A DNA stretch of 64,000 nucleotides from JAGQZY01 sp964588335. Its GTDB lineage: Bacteria; Bdellovibrionota; Bdellovibrionia; Bdellovibrionales; JAGQZY01. Both the position numbers and the translations under genes were made by a program. The stretch spans positions 130,331 through 194,330 of the forward strand of contig CAZPOV010000005.1 in the NCBI GenBank assembly GCA_964588335.1. Direction: 5' to 3'. The notes under the pieces are model-generated. The model saw only the letters and a list, made by a program, of their open reading frames with translations. It was not told the DNA's origin and made no database searches. Shown piece by piece: positions 36,066 through 44,104 of this stretch. Numbering within the stretch: position 1 is the stretch's first letter; the number at the start of each line of letters is the position of its first letter.

Positions 36066-36629
36066 CTAGGAGTTTGCTCGTTCCATGTACTCGCCCGTGC
36101 GAGTGTCGACTTTTAGCACATCACCTTCGTTGATATGCAGAGGAACTGTGACCGTTAGTCCAGTTTCGAGGGTGGCTGGTTTGGTAGCACCTGTGACCGT
36201 GTTGCCTTTAAGTCCAGGATCGGTTTGGGTCACCTTGAGTTTGACCGTATTGGGTACATCAATACCAATGGCCCGGTCATTAAAAAACATCACACTCACT
36301 TCAAGATTTTCAATCAGATAATACTGATTATCGCCAAGATCTTCTTCTTGAATGGAATGCTGATTGTAGTTTTCTTTGTCCATGAAGTGGAAGCCATTTT
36401 CATCTTTGTACAAGTACTGACAGTCGCGGGTCATGACGTCGGGGACACCAAATTTTTCGCCCGACTTGAAAGTCTTTTCCAAATTTGATCCCGTTAACAT
36501 ATTCTTCATTTTGGTGCGGGTGAATTGGTTTCCTTTGCCGGGTTTTACATGTTGAAAATCAACTATGGCATAAGGTTGATCGTCGATTAGAATTTTTAGA
36601 CCTTTTTTAAAATCAGAAGTTGAATACAT
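36066..36629 (-). CDS. efp: Elongation factor P
   Basis: A 187-residue EF-P with three beta-barrel domains (KOW-like ~1-65, OB ~66-128, C-terminal OB ~130-185). The tip loop VKPGKGNQF places Lys32 where the (R)-beta-lysyl modification occurs in E. coli (Lys34), so modification by an EpmA-type enzyme is possible; no epm gene is in this window. The family end signature VTGATKPATLETGLTVTVPLHINEGDVLKVDTRTGEYMERA is intact. EF-P rescues ribosomes stalled at polyproline. It lies 42 bp downstream of a TPR gene on the same strand, probably one unit. Confidence 0.95.
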   Translation of the reverse strand: MYSTSDFKKGLKILIDDQPYAIVDFQHVKPGKGNQFTRTKMKNMLTGSNLEKTFKSGEKFGVPDVMTRDCQYLYKDENGFHFMDKENYNQHSIQEEDLGDNQYYLIENLEVSVMFFNDRAIGIDVPNTVKLKVTQTDPGLKGNTVTGATKPATLETGLTVTVPLHINEGDVLKVDTRTGEYMERANS

Positions 36630-36671
36630 GAAAACCTCACGGAAAGTGCACTGAGTCTGTCAATTCCGGCT

Positions 36672-37427
36672 TTAAGGGTCAATATTCTTGCGCTGTTCGA
36701 TGCGTTGCAGCCACTTTTGATAAAAATGTTTTTTAAACTGTAGAAATTGAAGGGCGGGGTTCTCTTCTTCTTGGGTCTCATTTTTGGGAGTTTCGCCAAG
36801 GGCTTTCATCAAAATATCTTGGCGTTTTTGTAGGGCGTCGGAATCGGGCCATTGTAAAAGGGCGGCTGTGGCTATTTCCAGGGCGTTGTGCCGGTCGCCA
36901 TAATTGATAAAACTTTCCACCAAGTGTAATGCATCATCTTCGGAGGGAAGCTTGTGGACCCAATGATCGTAGCCGTCGACACTGAACGATTCGGTCCCAG
37001 ATTCGGTGGGAATGTTATCGAGAAACTCCCACTTTTTGACCGTTTTTATGATGGCTTCATCGTTGGGTTTTAAAATCAGTAACTTTTTAAAGGTCTTCAA
37101 TGCCGCCGGGTGGTTGCGCATTTTTAAATAGCAATGCCCCAAGATTTTTAGGGCTAAAATATTTTCAGGCTTTAAAGCTGTTGCTTTCACCAAAAACTTT
37201 GCGGCTTGACGAAAATCTTTGATTTCAAAAAGAACTTTGGCATGGGCGACCAAGCCGGAGACGTATTCGGGGTTGTGTTTCACACCTCGGGTGGTCACTT
37301 CAAGAGCTTCCTCGAGGAGCCCCATTTGTCGGTAGGCCTCGGCCAGGCTGGCGAAAACCGGAGAGCGTGGATCTTTCAACAATACCAGCTGTAGTTCTTC
37401 AATTTTTTTGGGGTCATACTGACTCAT
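36672..37427 (-). CDS. Tetratricopeptide-repeat protein
   Basis: A 251-residue soluble protein with at least three TPR motifs (~18-50 SPVFASLAEAYRQMGLLEEALEVTTRGVKHNP; ~54-86; ~88-120 ILALKILGHCYLKMRNHPAALKTFKKLLILKPND), a low-complexity hinge, and a C-terminal helical part. No signal peptide. It is a likely protein-protein scaffold; partners are not identifiable. The ATG at 37427 has no Shine-Dalgarno but sits 7 nt after AAAAAT with TTGCAT 17 nt further upstream, so it may be leaderless. Divergent from ruvC with a 60-bp shared promoter region. Confidence 0.8.
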   Translation of the reverse strand: MSQYDPKKIEELQLVLLKDPRSPVFASLAEAYRQMGLLEEALEVTTRGVKHNPEYVSGLVAHAKVLFEIKDFRQAAKFLVKATALKPENILALKILGHCYLKMRNHPAALKTFKKLLILKPNDEAIIKTVKKWEFLDNIPTESGTESFSVDGYDHWVHKLPSEDDALHLVESFINYGDRHNALEIATAALLQWPDSDALQKRQDILMKALGETPKNETQEEENPALQFLQFKKHFYQKWLQRIEQRKNIDP

Positions 37428-37487
37428 GTCATGATTTTTTCACCATTTAGGTGTGAATGCAATGGAGTTCTAGGTTAGGATCGAGCT

Positions 37488-37994
37488 ATGAAAGTTCTTG
37501 GTATCGACCCTGGGACTCTCAATTTAGGCTGGGGGTTCATAGAATCAAAAGATGGTAAATCTTGGCAGCAGGTGGAGCACGGCAGTCTGCATGTGCCACA
37601 AAAAATGCCATTTTATGAGCGCCTGCATGTTCTTGATGAGGGTCTTGCTGAAATTTTTAAAACATACTCTCCGGATGCGGCTGTCATCGAGAAGATCTTC
37701 CTTGGAAAAAGCGTCGATAGTGCTTTTAAATTGGGGCATATCCGCGGTGTTTGTGCGGCGCGCTGTGGGCGCCATGGGGTCGAAGTCGTGGAGTACGGTC
37801 CGCGAACAGTTAAAATGCAAATCACCGGGTCAGGAGGCGCTGACAAGGCTGTTGTTCGGCAGTTTCTTTATCAGCAACTGGGCTTGAAAAAGACCAATAA
37901 AAGTTTGGATGCCACCGATGCGTTAGCCCTCGCATTTTGTCACTTTTTGCATAATAGTATCAGAAGCAAACACAAGGGGATGCGGCTGCGATGA
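37488..37994 (+). CDS. ruvC: Holliday junction resolvase RuvC
   Basis: A 168-residue endonuclease of RNase H fold. Catalytic acidic residues are visible: Asp7 (LGIDPGT), Glu in AAVIEKIF (~66) and the DATDALALAFCH cluster (~139-149). The dimer nicks Holliday junctions symmetrically as part of RuvABC. Start: ATG 37488 follows TTAGGAT (37475-37481), which can be read either as Shine-Dalgarno AGGA with 7-nt spacing or as a -10 box exactly 7 nt before a leaderless start. Overlaps ruvA by 4 bp. Confidence 0.95.
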   Translation: MKVLGIDPGTLNLGWGFIESKDGKSWQQVEHGSLHVPQKMPFYERLHVLDEGLAEIFKTYSPDAAVIEKIFLGKSVDSAFKLGHIRGVCAARCGRHGVEVVEYGPRTVKMQITGSGGADKAVVRQFLYQQLGLKKTNKSLDATDALALAFCHFLHNSIRSKHKGMRLR

Positions 37995-38566
37995 TTTCTT
38001 TTCTTTCTGGACAAGTGATAGACAATGAAGAGGGTGTGTTAACCTTATTGTGTCGAGGTGTAGGATACGAAGTGACCTGCTCGACAAATACCGTTAACGA
38101 TATTGAAGATCGTAAAATTGTGCAGCTTTGGGTGCACACCCATGTTCGGCAGGATCAATTCCAGCTCTTTGGATTTTCCAGTAAAATTGAAAAAAAATTG
38201 TTTTTAAGCCTTTTGAAAGTCAATGGGGTGGGACCCAAAATGGCGATCATGATATTGTCGGGCGCCAGCCTTGATCACATCATTGATGCCATTGAAGCGA
38301 AAGATGTAAAAGCCCTTACGGCTCTTCCCAAGGTCGGCAAGAAGACGGCCGAGCAAATGATCCTGACTTTAAAAGGAGCCCTGGTTATGGATAAAACGGA
38401 CAAAAAGCAAAGTGTGGAACCAGCGCGCCCCCATAAAGAAATTCTTTCGGCGCTGACCAATCTTGGTTTTCGTGCAGCGGAAATTGAAGAAGTGGTTTAC
38501 GGACTGCCAAAAGATATTGATTTCGAACAGGGCGTTCGCGATAGCTTAAGGCTTCTATCAAGGTGA
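37991..38566 (+). CDS. ruvA: Holliday junction branch migration protein RuvA
   Basis: A 191-residue RuvA: N-terminal OB fold (~1-63), tandem helix-hairpin-helix region (FLSLLKVNGVGPKMAIMIL and DVKALTALPKVGKKTAEQMILTLK), and a C-terminal domain III (~145-191, EILSALTNLGFRAAEIEEVV) that contacts RuvB. It binds Holliday junctions and loads RuvB. Coupled to ruvC (ATGA overlap) and followed by ruvB 6 bp later. Confidence 0.96.
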   Translation: MISFLSGQVIDNEEGVLTLLCRGVGYEVTCSTNTVNDIEDRKIVQLWVHTHVRQDQFQLFGFSSKIEKKLFLSLLKVNGVGPKMAIMILSGASLDHIIDAIEAKDVKALTALPKVGKKTAEQMILTLKGALVMDKTDKKQSVEPARPHKEILSALTNLGFRAAEIEEVVYGLPKDIDFEQGVRDSLRLLSR

Positions 38567-38572
38567 TCGCCC

Positions 38573-39580
38573 ATGGATATAATGGAACGAGATAACCAGT
38601 TATTATCGACAGCCGAATCAGTCAGTGAGGTGCACTGGGAGAATCGTTTGCGTCCCAGCAAGTTCGACGATTTCCCGGGGCAAACCAAAATTGTCGAAAA
38701 ATTGAAAGTCTATATTCAAGCCGCGAGCCAGCGCAAAGAGCCCATTGATCACGTGTTACTATCGGGACCGCCTGGGCTTGGTAAAACCACATTGGCTTTT
38801 TTGTTAGCGCAAGAAATGAATGTTGAAATAAAAACAACCTCAGGGCCGGCTTTAGATAAAAAAGGCGATTTGGCAGCGATCTTGACCAGCCTTCCCGAAA
38901 ACTCCGTACTGTTTATTGATGAAATCCACCGGCTCAATCGTACGGTGGAAGAGTATTTGTACAGTGCAATGGAGGATTACTACCTCGACATTATGGCGGG
39001 AGAAGGGCTGGGGGCGCGTTCCATGAAGTTCCAATTGGCGCCTTTCACATTGATTGGTGCCACCACTCGGGCGGGTCTTCTTAATGGGCCTTTTCGGGAT
39101 CGTTTTGGAATTGTTGAACGTTTAATTCCCTACGAAAAAGATGAGCTGGTCAAAATTCTTGATCGTTCGGCACGCCTTCTGAAAGTCGATCTTCAAGCTG
39201 AGGGCGCCATTGAAGTCGCTCGGCGCTCGCGCGGAACGCCCCGGATTGCCAACCGTTTATTAAAAAGAGTGCGCGATTTTGCGGAGGTTGAAAATCAGGG
39301 GGTTATCACGTCCGAATTGGCTAAAAAAGCCTTGGATCGCATGGAGGTGGACCATCTTGGGCTTGACGATATGGACCGAAAAGTTCTAGGAATCATCTTA
39401 GATAAATTTGATGGTGGCCCCGTCGGAATCGAAACTTTAGCGGCGGGCCTTTCCGAAGACAAAGGCACCATCGAAGAGGTCTATGAACCTTATTTAATTC
39501 AAGAAGGGTTGATTCAAAAAACACCCCGTGGGCGCATCATTACAGAAATGGGAAAAACCCATTTTCGATCAATCGAATAG
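38573..39580 (+). CDS. ruvB: Holliday junction branch migration ATPase RuvB
   Basis: A 335-residue AAA+ helicase. Walker A GPPGLGKTT (~65-73), Walker B FIDEIH (~114-119), sensor GATTRAGLLNGPFRDRFGI (~158-176) and a C-terminal winged helix (DEDKGTIEEVYEPYLIQEGLIQKTPRGRI-type end) are all present. It drives ATP-dependent branch migration with RuvA. ATG 38573 chosen, with AAGGTGAT upstream; ATG 38582 is an alternative. Only 9 bp separate it from lpxC, an unusual partner that may place LPS synthesis under the same transcript. Confidence 0.96.
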   Translation: MDIMERDNQLLSTAESVSEVHWENRLRPSKFDDFPGQTKIVEKLKVYIQAASQRKEPIDHVLLSGPPGLGKTTLAFLLAQEMNVEIKTTSGPALDKKGDLAAILTSLPENSVLFIDEIHRLNRTVEEYLYSAMEDYYLDIMAGEGLGARSMKFQLAPFTLIGATTRAGLLNGPFRDRFGIVERLIPYEKDELVKILDRSARLLKVDLQAEGAIEVARRSRGTPRIANRLLKRVRDFAEVENQGVITSELAKKALDRMEVDHLGLDDMDRKVLGIILDKFDGGPVGIETLAAGLSEDKGTIEEVYEPYLIQEGLIQKTPRGRIITEMGKTHFRSIE

Positions 39581-39589
39581 GTAGTTAAG

Positions 39590-40498
39590 TTGTTTTTACA
39601 GAAAACTTTAAAAAACAAAGCAGTCATAAAAGGTGTTGGCCTTCATAAGGGGATTGAAACCTCTTTGTCGTTTTGTCCGGCGCCGGTCAATGCTGGAATT
39701 CACTTGGTGCGAACCGATTTGGAGGGGTGTCCGTCGGTGCCCATCCATGTTGATCATGTCACCGCGACTTCGCTAGCAACCACCATTGGAACCGACCGGT
39801 TTGCGGTCTCCACTGTCGAACATTGTTTATCCACATTGGCGGCATTTCGAATCGATAATGTCTATCTTGAACTCAAGGGCAGCGAAATTCCCATTGGCGA
39901 TGGAAGTGCTAAGATTTTTATGGATGAGATCGGCAAGGTCGGTACCATCGAGCAATCGGAGCCACGCAAGTACATATACATCACTAAACCAATCTACTGT
40001 GGTACCGAGGAAAAACACGCCTATGTTGTGCCATACAATGGACTTCGTCTGAGTTGCACCATCGACTTTGAGACTAAAGCTATTGGTCAACAGTTTGTTG
40101 ATATCGATATCAACGAGCAAACCTTTGCCAGTGAACTGGCCCCCGCTCGCACTTTTGGCTTTGTTCGTGACATTGAAAAAATGCGAGAAATGGGACTCGC
40201 CATGGGCGCATCTTTGGATAATGCCATTGGTATTGATGGTGATAAGATTGTGAACCCTGAAGGGTTGCGTTACGAAAATGAATTTGTTCGTCATAAAGCG
40301 ATGGACGCTCTGGGCGATCTGATGACCCTTGGGCGCCCATTGATGGGGCACGTGGTGCTTTTTAAAGCCGGCCACGACCTTCTCAACCAGCTGGTGCGTA
40401 AGATTCTGGATTCTCCAGAGTGTTTTCAAGAGCTTGAGCTGGGCGCCGGTCTTCCTCAGCATGAGGCTTTCGAGGTCCCTTTCGGTGGAAGGGCTTGA
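39590..40498 (+). CDS. lpxC: UDP-3-O-acyl-N-acetylglucosamine deacetylase LpxC
   Basis: A 302-residue zinc deacetylase, the committed step of lipid A synthesis. Zinc ligands are seen as His in VEHCLSTLAAF (~83) and the HKAMDALGD motif (~236-240, His and Asp). GVGLHKG at the N-terminus and the GDGSAKIF block are family signatures. The C-terminal H/D general-base region ends in PFGGRA, with total length near the E. coli protein (305). TTG start with AGGTAG upstream. Fifth in line after ruvC-ruvA-ruvB with 9-bp spacing, so presumably co-transcribed. Confidence 0.95.
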   Translation: MFLQKTLKNKAVIKGVGLHKGIETSLSFCPAPVNAGIHLVRTDLEGCPSVPIHVDHVTATSLATTIGTDRFAVSTVEHCLSTLAAFRIDNVYLELKGSEIPIGDGSAKIFMDEIGKVGTIEQSEPRKYIYITKPIYCGTEEKHAYVVPYNGLRLSCTIDFETKAIGQQFVDIDINEQTFASELAPARTFGFVRDIEKMREMGLAMGASLDNAIGIDGDKIVNPEGLRYENEFVRHKAMDALGDLMTLGRPLMGHVVLFKAGHDLLNQLVRKILDSPECFQELELGAGLPQHEAFEVPFGGRA

Positions 40499-40592
40499 CC
40501 CCTTCGCCTGTCAAAGGTAATTCCAAACCATAAAATTTATTGGAAGAACAGGGGTTCCCCAGAGGGGAAGAGCTTTCTGGCGAGGAGTTATT

Positions 40593-41705
40593 ATGATTAT
40601 CGGAGTACCAAAAGAAATCAAAATTAGTGAAAATCGGGTGGGTCTAACCGAAGCCGGAGTTCGCCAGTTAACCTTAGAGGGCCACAAGGTCTACGTTGAA
40701 AAAGACGCCGGGCTGGGGTGTATGATTCCTAACGAGGCCTATATCAAAGCGGGAGCCACCATGCTCGACACCGCTAAGGAAATTTATGAAACCGCTGAGA
40801 TGATTATCAAGGTCAAAGAGCCGTTGCCAGACGAGTATGGTTTACTACAAGAAAATCAAATTCTTTACACCTATTTGCATTTGGCCGCCGAACCACAATT
40901 GACCAAGGCTCTTGTTGATAAGAAAGTCAAAGCCGTTGCCTATGAAACCATCGAAGATAAAAAAGGTGGATTGCCGCTGTTAACACCGATGTCGGAAGTC
41001 GCGGGGCGAATGGCGACCCAGGTGGGAGCTTTTTACTTGCAAAGAGATAAGGGCGGTAAAGGAATCCTTTTGGGTGGAGTCACCGGAGTTAAGAGAGGCC
41101 GTGTCACAATTCTAGGTGGTGGGGTTGTTGGCACCAACGCCGCCCAAATGGCGATTGGTCTCGGTGCTGAAGTTAGCATTATTGATGTCAGCCATAACCG
41201 CCTTGAGTATTTAGATCATATTTTTGGAAACCGCATAAACACCGTTTACTCTAACCGTCAGAACATTGAACACATGGTTTTACGATCAGATTTGGTTATT
41301 GGTGCGGTTCTACTTGCTGGGCATAAAGCTCCTAAACTTGTAACCAAGCAAATGATTGAAAAAATGAGCCCGGGATCGGTGGTTGTTGATGTGGCTGTTG
41401 ATCAGGGTGGCTGTATCGAAACCTGTAAGCCAACAAGCCATACCAATCCAACCTTTGAGATCAACGATGTTATTCACTACTGTGTGCCGAATATGCCTGG
41501 TGTGGTGGCTCGTACATCCACCTATGCATTGACCAATGTCACATTTCAATACGGCTCTGCGATTGCGCAAATGGGCTTAGAAGAGGCTGTGCGAGCGTTC
41601 CCACTTCTTGAAAAAGGAGTGAACTGTTATGGTGGAGCCGTGACTTATAAGCCAGTGGCCCAAGATCTTGGCATGGAGTACACACCTTTTTCTAAAATGA
41701 TTTAG
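40593..41705 (+). CDS. ald: Alanine dehydrogenase
   Basis: A 370-residue NAD-dependent L-alanine dehydrogenase, interconverting alanine and pyruvate plus ammonia. N-terminal MIIGVPKEIK..ENRVGLTEAGV carries the substrate Arg; Lys in MIIKVKEP (~75) and His in YTYLHLAAEP (~96) are the pyruvate-binding and catalytic residues; the NAD fold is GGVTGVKRGRVTILGGGVVGTNAAQMA (~162-188). GAGGAG Shine-Dalgarno 7 nt upstream. Monocistronic between the ruv-lpxC unit and a terminator. In amino-acid-consuming bacteria it usually works in alanine catabolism (inference). Confidence 0.95.
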   Translation: MIIGVPKEIKISENRVGLTEAGVRQLTLEGHKVYVEKDAGLGCMIPNEAYIKAGATMLDTAKEIYETAEMIIKVKEPLPDEYGLLQENQILYTYLHLAAEPQLTKALVDKKVKAVAYETIEDKKGGLPLLTPMSEVAGRMATQVGAFYLQRDKGGKGILLGGVTGVKRGRVTILGGGVVGTNAAQMAIGLGAEVSIIDVSHNRLEYLDHIFGNRINTVYSNRQNIEHMVLRSDLVIGAVLLAGHKAPKLVTKQMIEKMSPGSVVVDVAVDQGGCIETCKPTSHTNPTFEINDVIHYCVPNMPGVVARTSTYALTNVTFQYGSAIAQMGLEEAVRAFPLLEKGVNCYGGAVTYKPVAQDLGMEYTPFSKMI

Positions 41706-41710
41706 AAAGC

Positions 41711-42415
41711 CTATTTTAAATTCAAATAAATGGATCCAAGGATCTCTGTGCGAAGCATGGGGATCCTTTGTTTTTTTAAGCGTGTTTTGACATTGGGATG
41801 TGGGTGCCCGTAGCGCTTTTGCCGAGCACTGACGACGGCCAGTTGCGGGCGACTGTGACGCAGGAGTTTGTCAGAAGTGCTGGTTCGGCTGCCATGGTGG
41901 CCGATGAGCAACAAGCGAAGCCGAGTGGGGATCTTCCAATACCACTGAACCTCTTCACTTTTCGGCGCGTCTCCAGTGATCAGGACTTGTTTTCTAAACA
42001 GATAGATTAAGCTTGAGGCATTGCGATCTTTGGAGTTAGAGCCCTGTGAGATTATTTGGAGATCAGGTGGAATTTTTTTGCAGGCAGGCACCAGCGTAAA
42101 AATTTTTCGGCGACTCACTTTCGGGTAAAAGACGCAAATGTCAGGCGCCTGTTTTTGAAAGTAGAAAAGGCCATTCACATGGTCCCAATCGTCATGAGTG
42201 ATATAAACTTGGTTTTTCTTGTATTGGCAATGGCTGAGAATTTCTGGCCAGGGAAACTTTTCGCCTCCCATATCGAAATGCAAACATTCTCCATTAAAAA
42301 TCCATGTGCTCCAAGCGCCTTGTCCGACATCCCATACAACAAAGTTGAAGTTTCTTTCGACGGCAATAAATTTGGGGTGCAACAAAAGAAGTAACACACA
42401 CAGGACTCCTTTCAT
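41711..42415 (-). CDS. Secreted metallo-beta-lactamase-fold protein, the ComEC nuclease-like domain as a separate gene
   Basis: A 234-residue protein with a short signal peptide (MKGVLCVLLLLLHP..) and an MBL fold like the C-terminal domain of ComEC/Rec2. Seen: FVVWDVGQGAWSTWIF (the DVGQG motif), metal motif THDDWDH (HxDxDH, as in many ComEC), VLITGDAP and HHGSRTSTSDKLL, ending VSARQKRYGHPHPNV. In normal ComEC these features follow the membrane channel in one chain. Start ATG 42415 overlaps the stop of the upstream membrane gene by ATGA; a much longer open frame exists but runs antisense over the partner and lacks support. A periplasmic role in DNA uptake, degrading the non-transported strand, is inferred. 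Confidence 0.8.
   Translation of the reverse strand: MKGVLCVLLLLLHPKFIAVERNFNFVVWDVGQGAWSTWIFNGECLHFDMGGEKFPWPEILSHCQYKKNQVYITHDDWDHVNGLFYFQKQAPDICVFYPKVSRRKIFTLVPACKKIPPDLQIISQGSNSKDRNASSLIYLFRKQVLITGDAPKSEEVQWYWKIPTRLRLLLIGHHGSRTSTSDKLLRHSRPQLAVVSARQKRYGHPHPNVKTRLKKQRIPMLRTEILGSIYLNLK
41738..41777. terminator. Terminator between ald and the convergent comEC-type gene
   Basis: Arms AAGGATC (41738-41744) and GATCCTT (41762-41768) with inner TGC/GCA pairing, then T-rich GTTTTTTT. On the + strand it terminates ald; it lies inside the last codons of the minus-strand MBL gene. Confidence 0.75.
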
Positions 42416-43287
42416 CGGCGCCTCTTTTGAAGACAAAGTTGAATCAAAAAATGCATAACCAGGCAATACAGCCACAGAACCTGACTGCTGACTTGCCAAG
42501 GGGGCGAAGAAGAGGCTGCTAAGGCTTTCGCCAAGGTGGTTGCCAATGCATTGAAAAGGCTCCACAGAGTGTCGCTGACAGGCTGTAGCCATGGAATGCA
42601 AAAGGTGAGAAAGCTCATGGGAAATAAAAGGGATCCGACCCATGGAGCTAGAAAAGTATTGATCGCAATGGACCACGGCGACAACCACTGAAGTGTTGCG
42701 ATGATCGGAAAAGTAAAAAGGTAAACCAATGTTGATTGCGCCAACGCCTGTCGCCCTAGAATAAGCCCTAGGCAAGCCATCCAGCTTAAAGGCAGTCCGA
42801 CTGATGCAAATTGATCGGGCGACAAAGACAAACAAAACACAACACTGATCAGTAAGCAATGATGAGAGCTGAGGTGCATATTATGGATCCGACTCCATTC
42901 ACAGAGGCTTAAAAAGATCCAAGCTCGCAAACCGGCCATTGGAAAGGCGGTGGTGGCGACAAACACCAATAACAGAGGAAGGCGAAGCTGTGGAATTCTA
43001 CAAGCCTTCAATACAGGCTCGAGCAATCGACTTAAAAAATGCAGATGAGCGCCTGAAACCACAAAAAGATGGATCAAGCCTAGGTGTTGAAGAGAGTCTT
43101 TCAAAGCGGAGGTTTGCAGTTTTTTTCCACAAACCAAGGATTGGTAGGATTCCTGATGGGCTGAGGGCGGGGAGAGGGCTAGGCAATACTTGTTAAATTC
43201 TACACTTAAGTATGAAATTTCATAAAAAAAATCTTTTAAAAGAAAGCCTATAATTAACGCAGAGATTGTTATGAAAATCACAGTCAA
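42412..43287 (-). CDS. comEC: ComEC/Rec2-like DNA-uptake membrane channel domain, lacking OB and MBL domains
   Basis: A 291-residue polytopic protein (about eight hydrophobic segments) matching the competence domain of ComEC. LGLIHLFVVSGAHLHFLSRLLEPVL is the conserved HL..VSG.HL motif; MAGLRAWIFLSLCEWSR and the FASVGLPLSWMACLGLIL block also fit. Ordinary ComEC is ~700-800 residues with N-terminal OB fold, channel and C-terminal MBL. Here the N-terminal part is only one TM plus ~50 residues, and the MBL is the next gene, joined by a 4-bp ATGA overlap. The start is uncertain: TTG 43287 (used) or GTG 43281. A dprA gene nearby supports a transformation function. Confidence 0.78.
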   Translation of the reverse strand: MTVIFITISALIIGFLLKDFFYEISYLSVEFNKYCLALSPPSAHQESYQSLVCGKKLQTSALKDSLQHLGLIHLFVVSGAHLHFLSRLLEPVLKACRIPQLRLPLLLVFVATTAFPMAGLRAWIFLSLCEWSRIHNMHLSSHHCLLISVVFCLSLSPDQFASVGLPLSWMACLGLILGRQALAQSTLVYLFTFPIIATLQWLSPWSIAINTFLAPWVGSLLFPMSFLTFCIPWLQPVSDTLWSLFNALATTLAKALAASSSPPWQVSSQVLWLYCLVMHFLIQLCLQKRRR

Positions 43288-43657
43288 GATGTCTGCAAAA
43301 TTGACTCAAAGGTAAAAGTGGCTTGCTCGCTGTATCAAAAGGGGGTCTCCGACATTCGTTTACAGAATCTGTGTTTTTCTAGAAAAAAGTCTGCATTTTT
43401 AAGTGATTTCAGCATGTTAGGTGTGAGTATTTCCTGTGCAATTCGCTGAAAACCACCACTGGCGTTGGGTCTAAGGTCTAGGGTAGTGAGCATTCCACAG
43501 TTGCTGTGGATAAACATGGGAATCCATTTTTACCATCCTGTTCATTAGGCATTTATTTCGATTTCATTTTTTTTTTCGCGTTTGGGGTGATGGATTTTAA
43601 GGCAGAGAATAAAACACCGACTTGCTCAATTTAGATTCACCTCGGTACAATAACGTC
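43288..43657. other. 370-bp intergenic region with promoter and a DnaA-box-like site
   Basis: No convincing gene. It contains a perfect TGTGGATAA (43505-43513; DnaA box TTATCCACA on the other strand) overlapping a CCACAG-TTG-CTGTGG dyad (43495-43509), a T10 tract near 43568, and at the right end the promoter of the lipoprotein gene. Short open frames here show no ribosome site or recognisable protein. Confidence 0.5.
43622..43651 (+). promoter_or_regulatory. Sigma-70-type promoter, predicted leaderless
   Basis: TTGCTC (43622-43627), 18-nt spacer, TACAAT (43646-43651). The A of ATG 43658 is exactly at the expected +1 (7 nt after the hexamer), and there is no Shine-Dalgarno. Confidence 0.6.
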
Positions 43658-44104
43658 ATGATCAAAAAAAAATATAAACTCAACATAAATAAGTATTGCC
43701 TTTGGATTATCGGACTCATTATATTCACTGGTTGCGCTTCGCAAACCAAAAGAGAAGATCTCATTGGTATTCAAAAAATTCGTATAAGAAAGCTTGAACA
43801 ACAGCTGGCTAAAAAGAACGAAGCACTGGCAAAAATCAAAATGAAGAAATGGGTTTCGGGGGCACCGCAACCTCCAGAGTCGGTGGCCTTTAAAGCTCTT
43901 CGTCAGCAAATTAAGAAGAAGCAATGGGTGGCCGCTTTAAAACTCAGTGCGGCCCTCAAAAAGAAATATCCCCAATCTGTTCAATTGTCTCGATACCGTA
44001 TTGGCATTTTCCGCAAGATGGGTTTGAAAAAACAAGCGATCGAAGAATTGAACTATTTAAAAAAACAAGTGGCTAAAAAGAAACGTAAACGACGTCAAAT
44101 CTAA
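43658..44104 (+). CDS. Small basic lipoprotein with helical/TPR-like domain
   Basis: A 148-residue predicted lipoprotein: Lys-rich n-region, hydrophobic stretch and lipobox FTGC (Cys ~26). Downstream is a coiled-coil segment (RIRKLEQQLAKKNEALAKIKMKK) and a helical pair that looks like one TPR (VAALKLSAALKKKYPQSVQLSRYRIGIFRKMGLKKQAIEEL), ending in a strongly basic KKRKRRQ tail. Start ATG 43658 was chosen over the longer frame because it gives a normal lipoprotein signal. It overlaps the LysM gene by one base (TAATG), so the two probably act together, perhaps at the cell wall. Function unknown. Confidence 0.7.
   Translation: MIKKKYKLNINKYCLWIIGLIIFTGCASQTKREDLIGIQKIRIRKLEQQLAKKNEALAKIKMKKWVSGAPQPPESVAFKALRQQIKKKQWVAALKLSAALKKKYPQSVQLSRYRIGIFRKMGLKKQAIEELNYLKKQVAKKKRKRRQI

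Noticed and set aside
42416..42859. Longer N-terminus for the MBL gene
   Set aside because: It lies in another frame of the ComEC channel gene; the ATG at 42415 gives a signal peptide and a clean ATGA overlap.
43505..43513. Possible replication origin at the DnaA-box match
   Set aside because: Only one box is seen, with no DnaA-box cluster, AT-rich unwinding region, dnaA or dnaN nearby.
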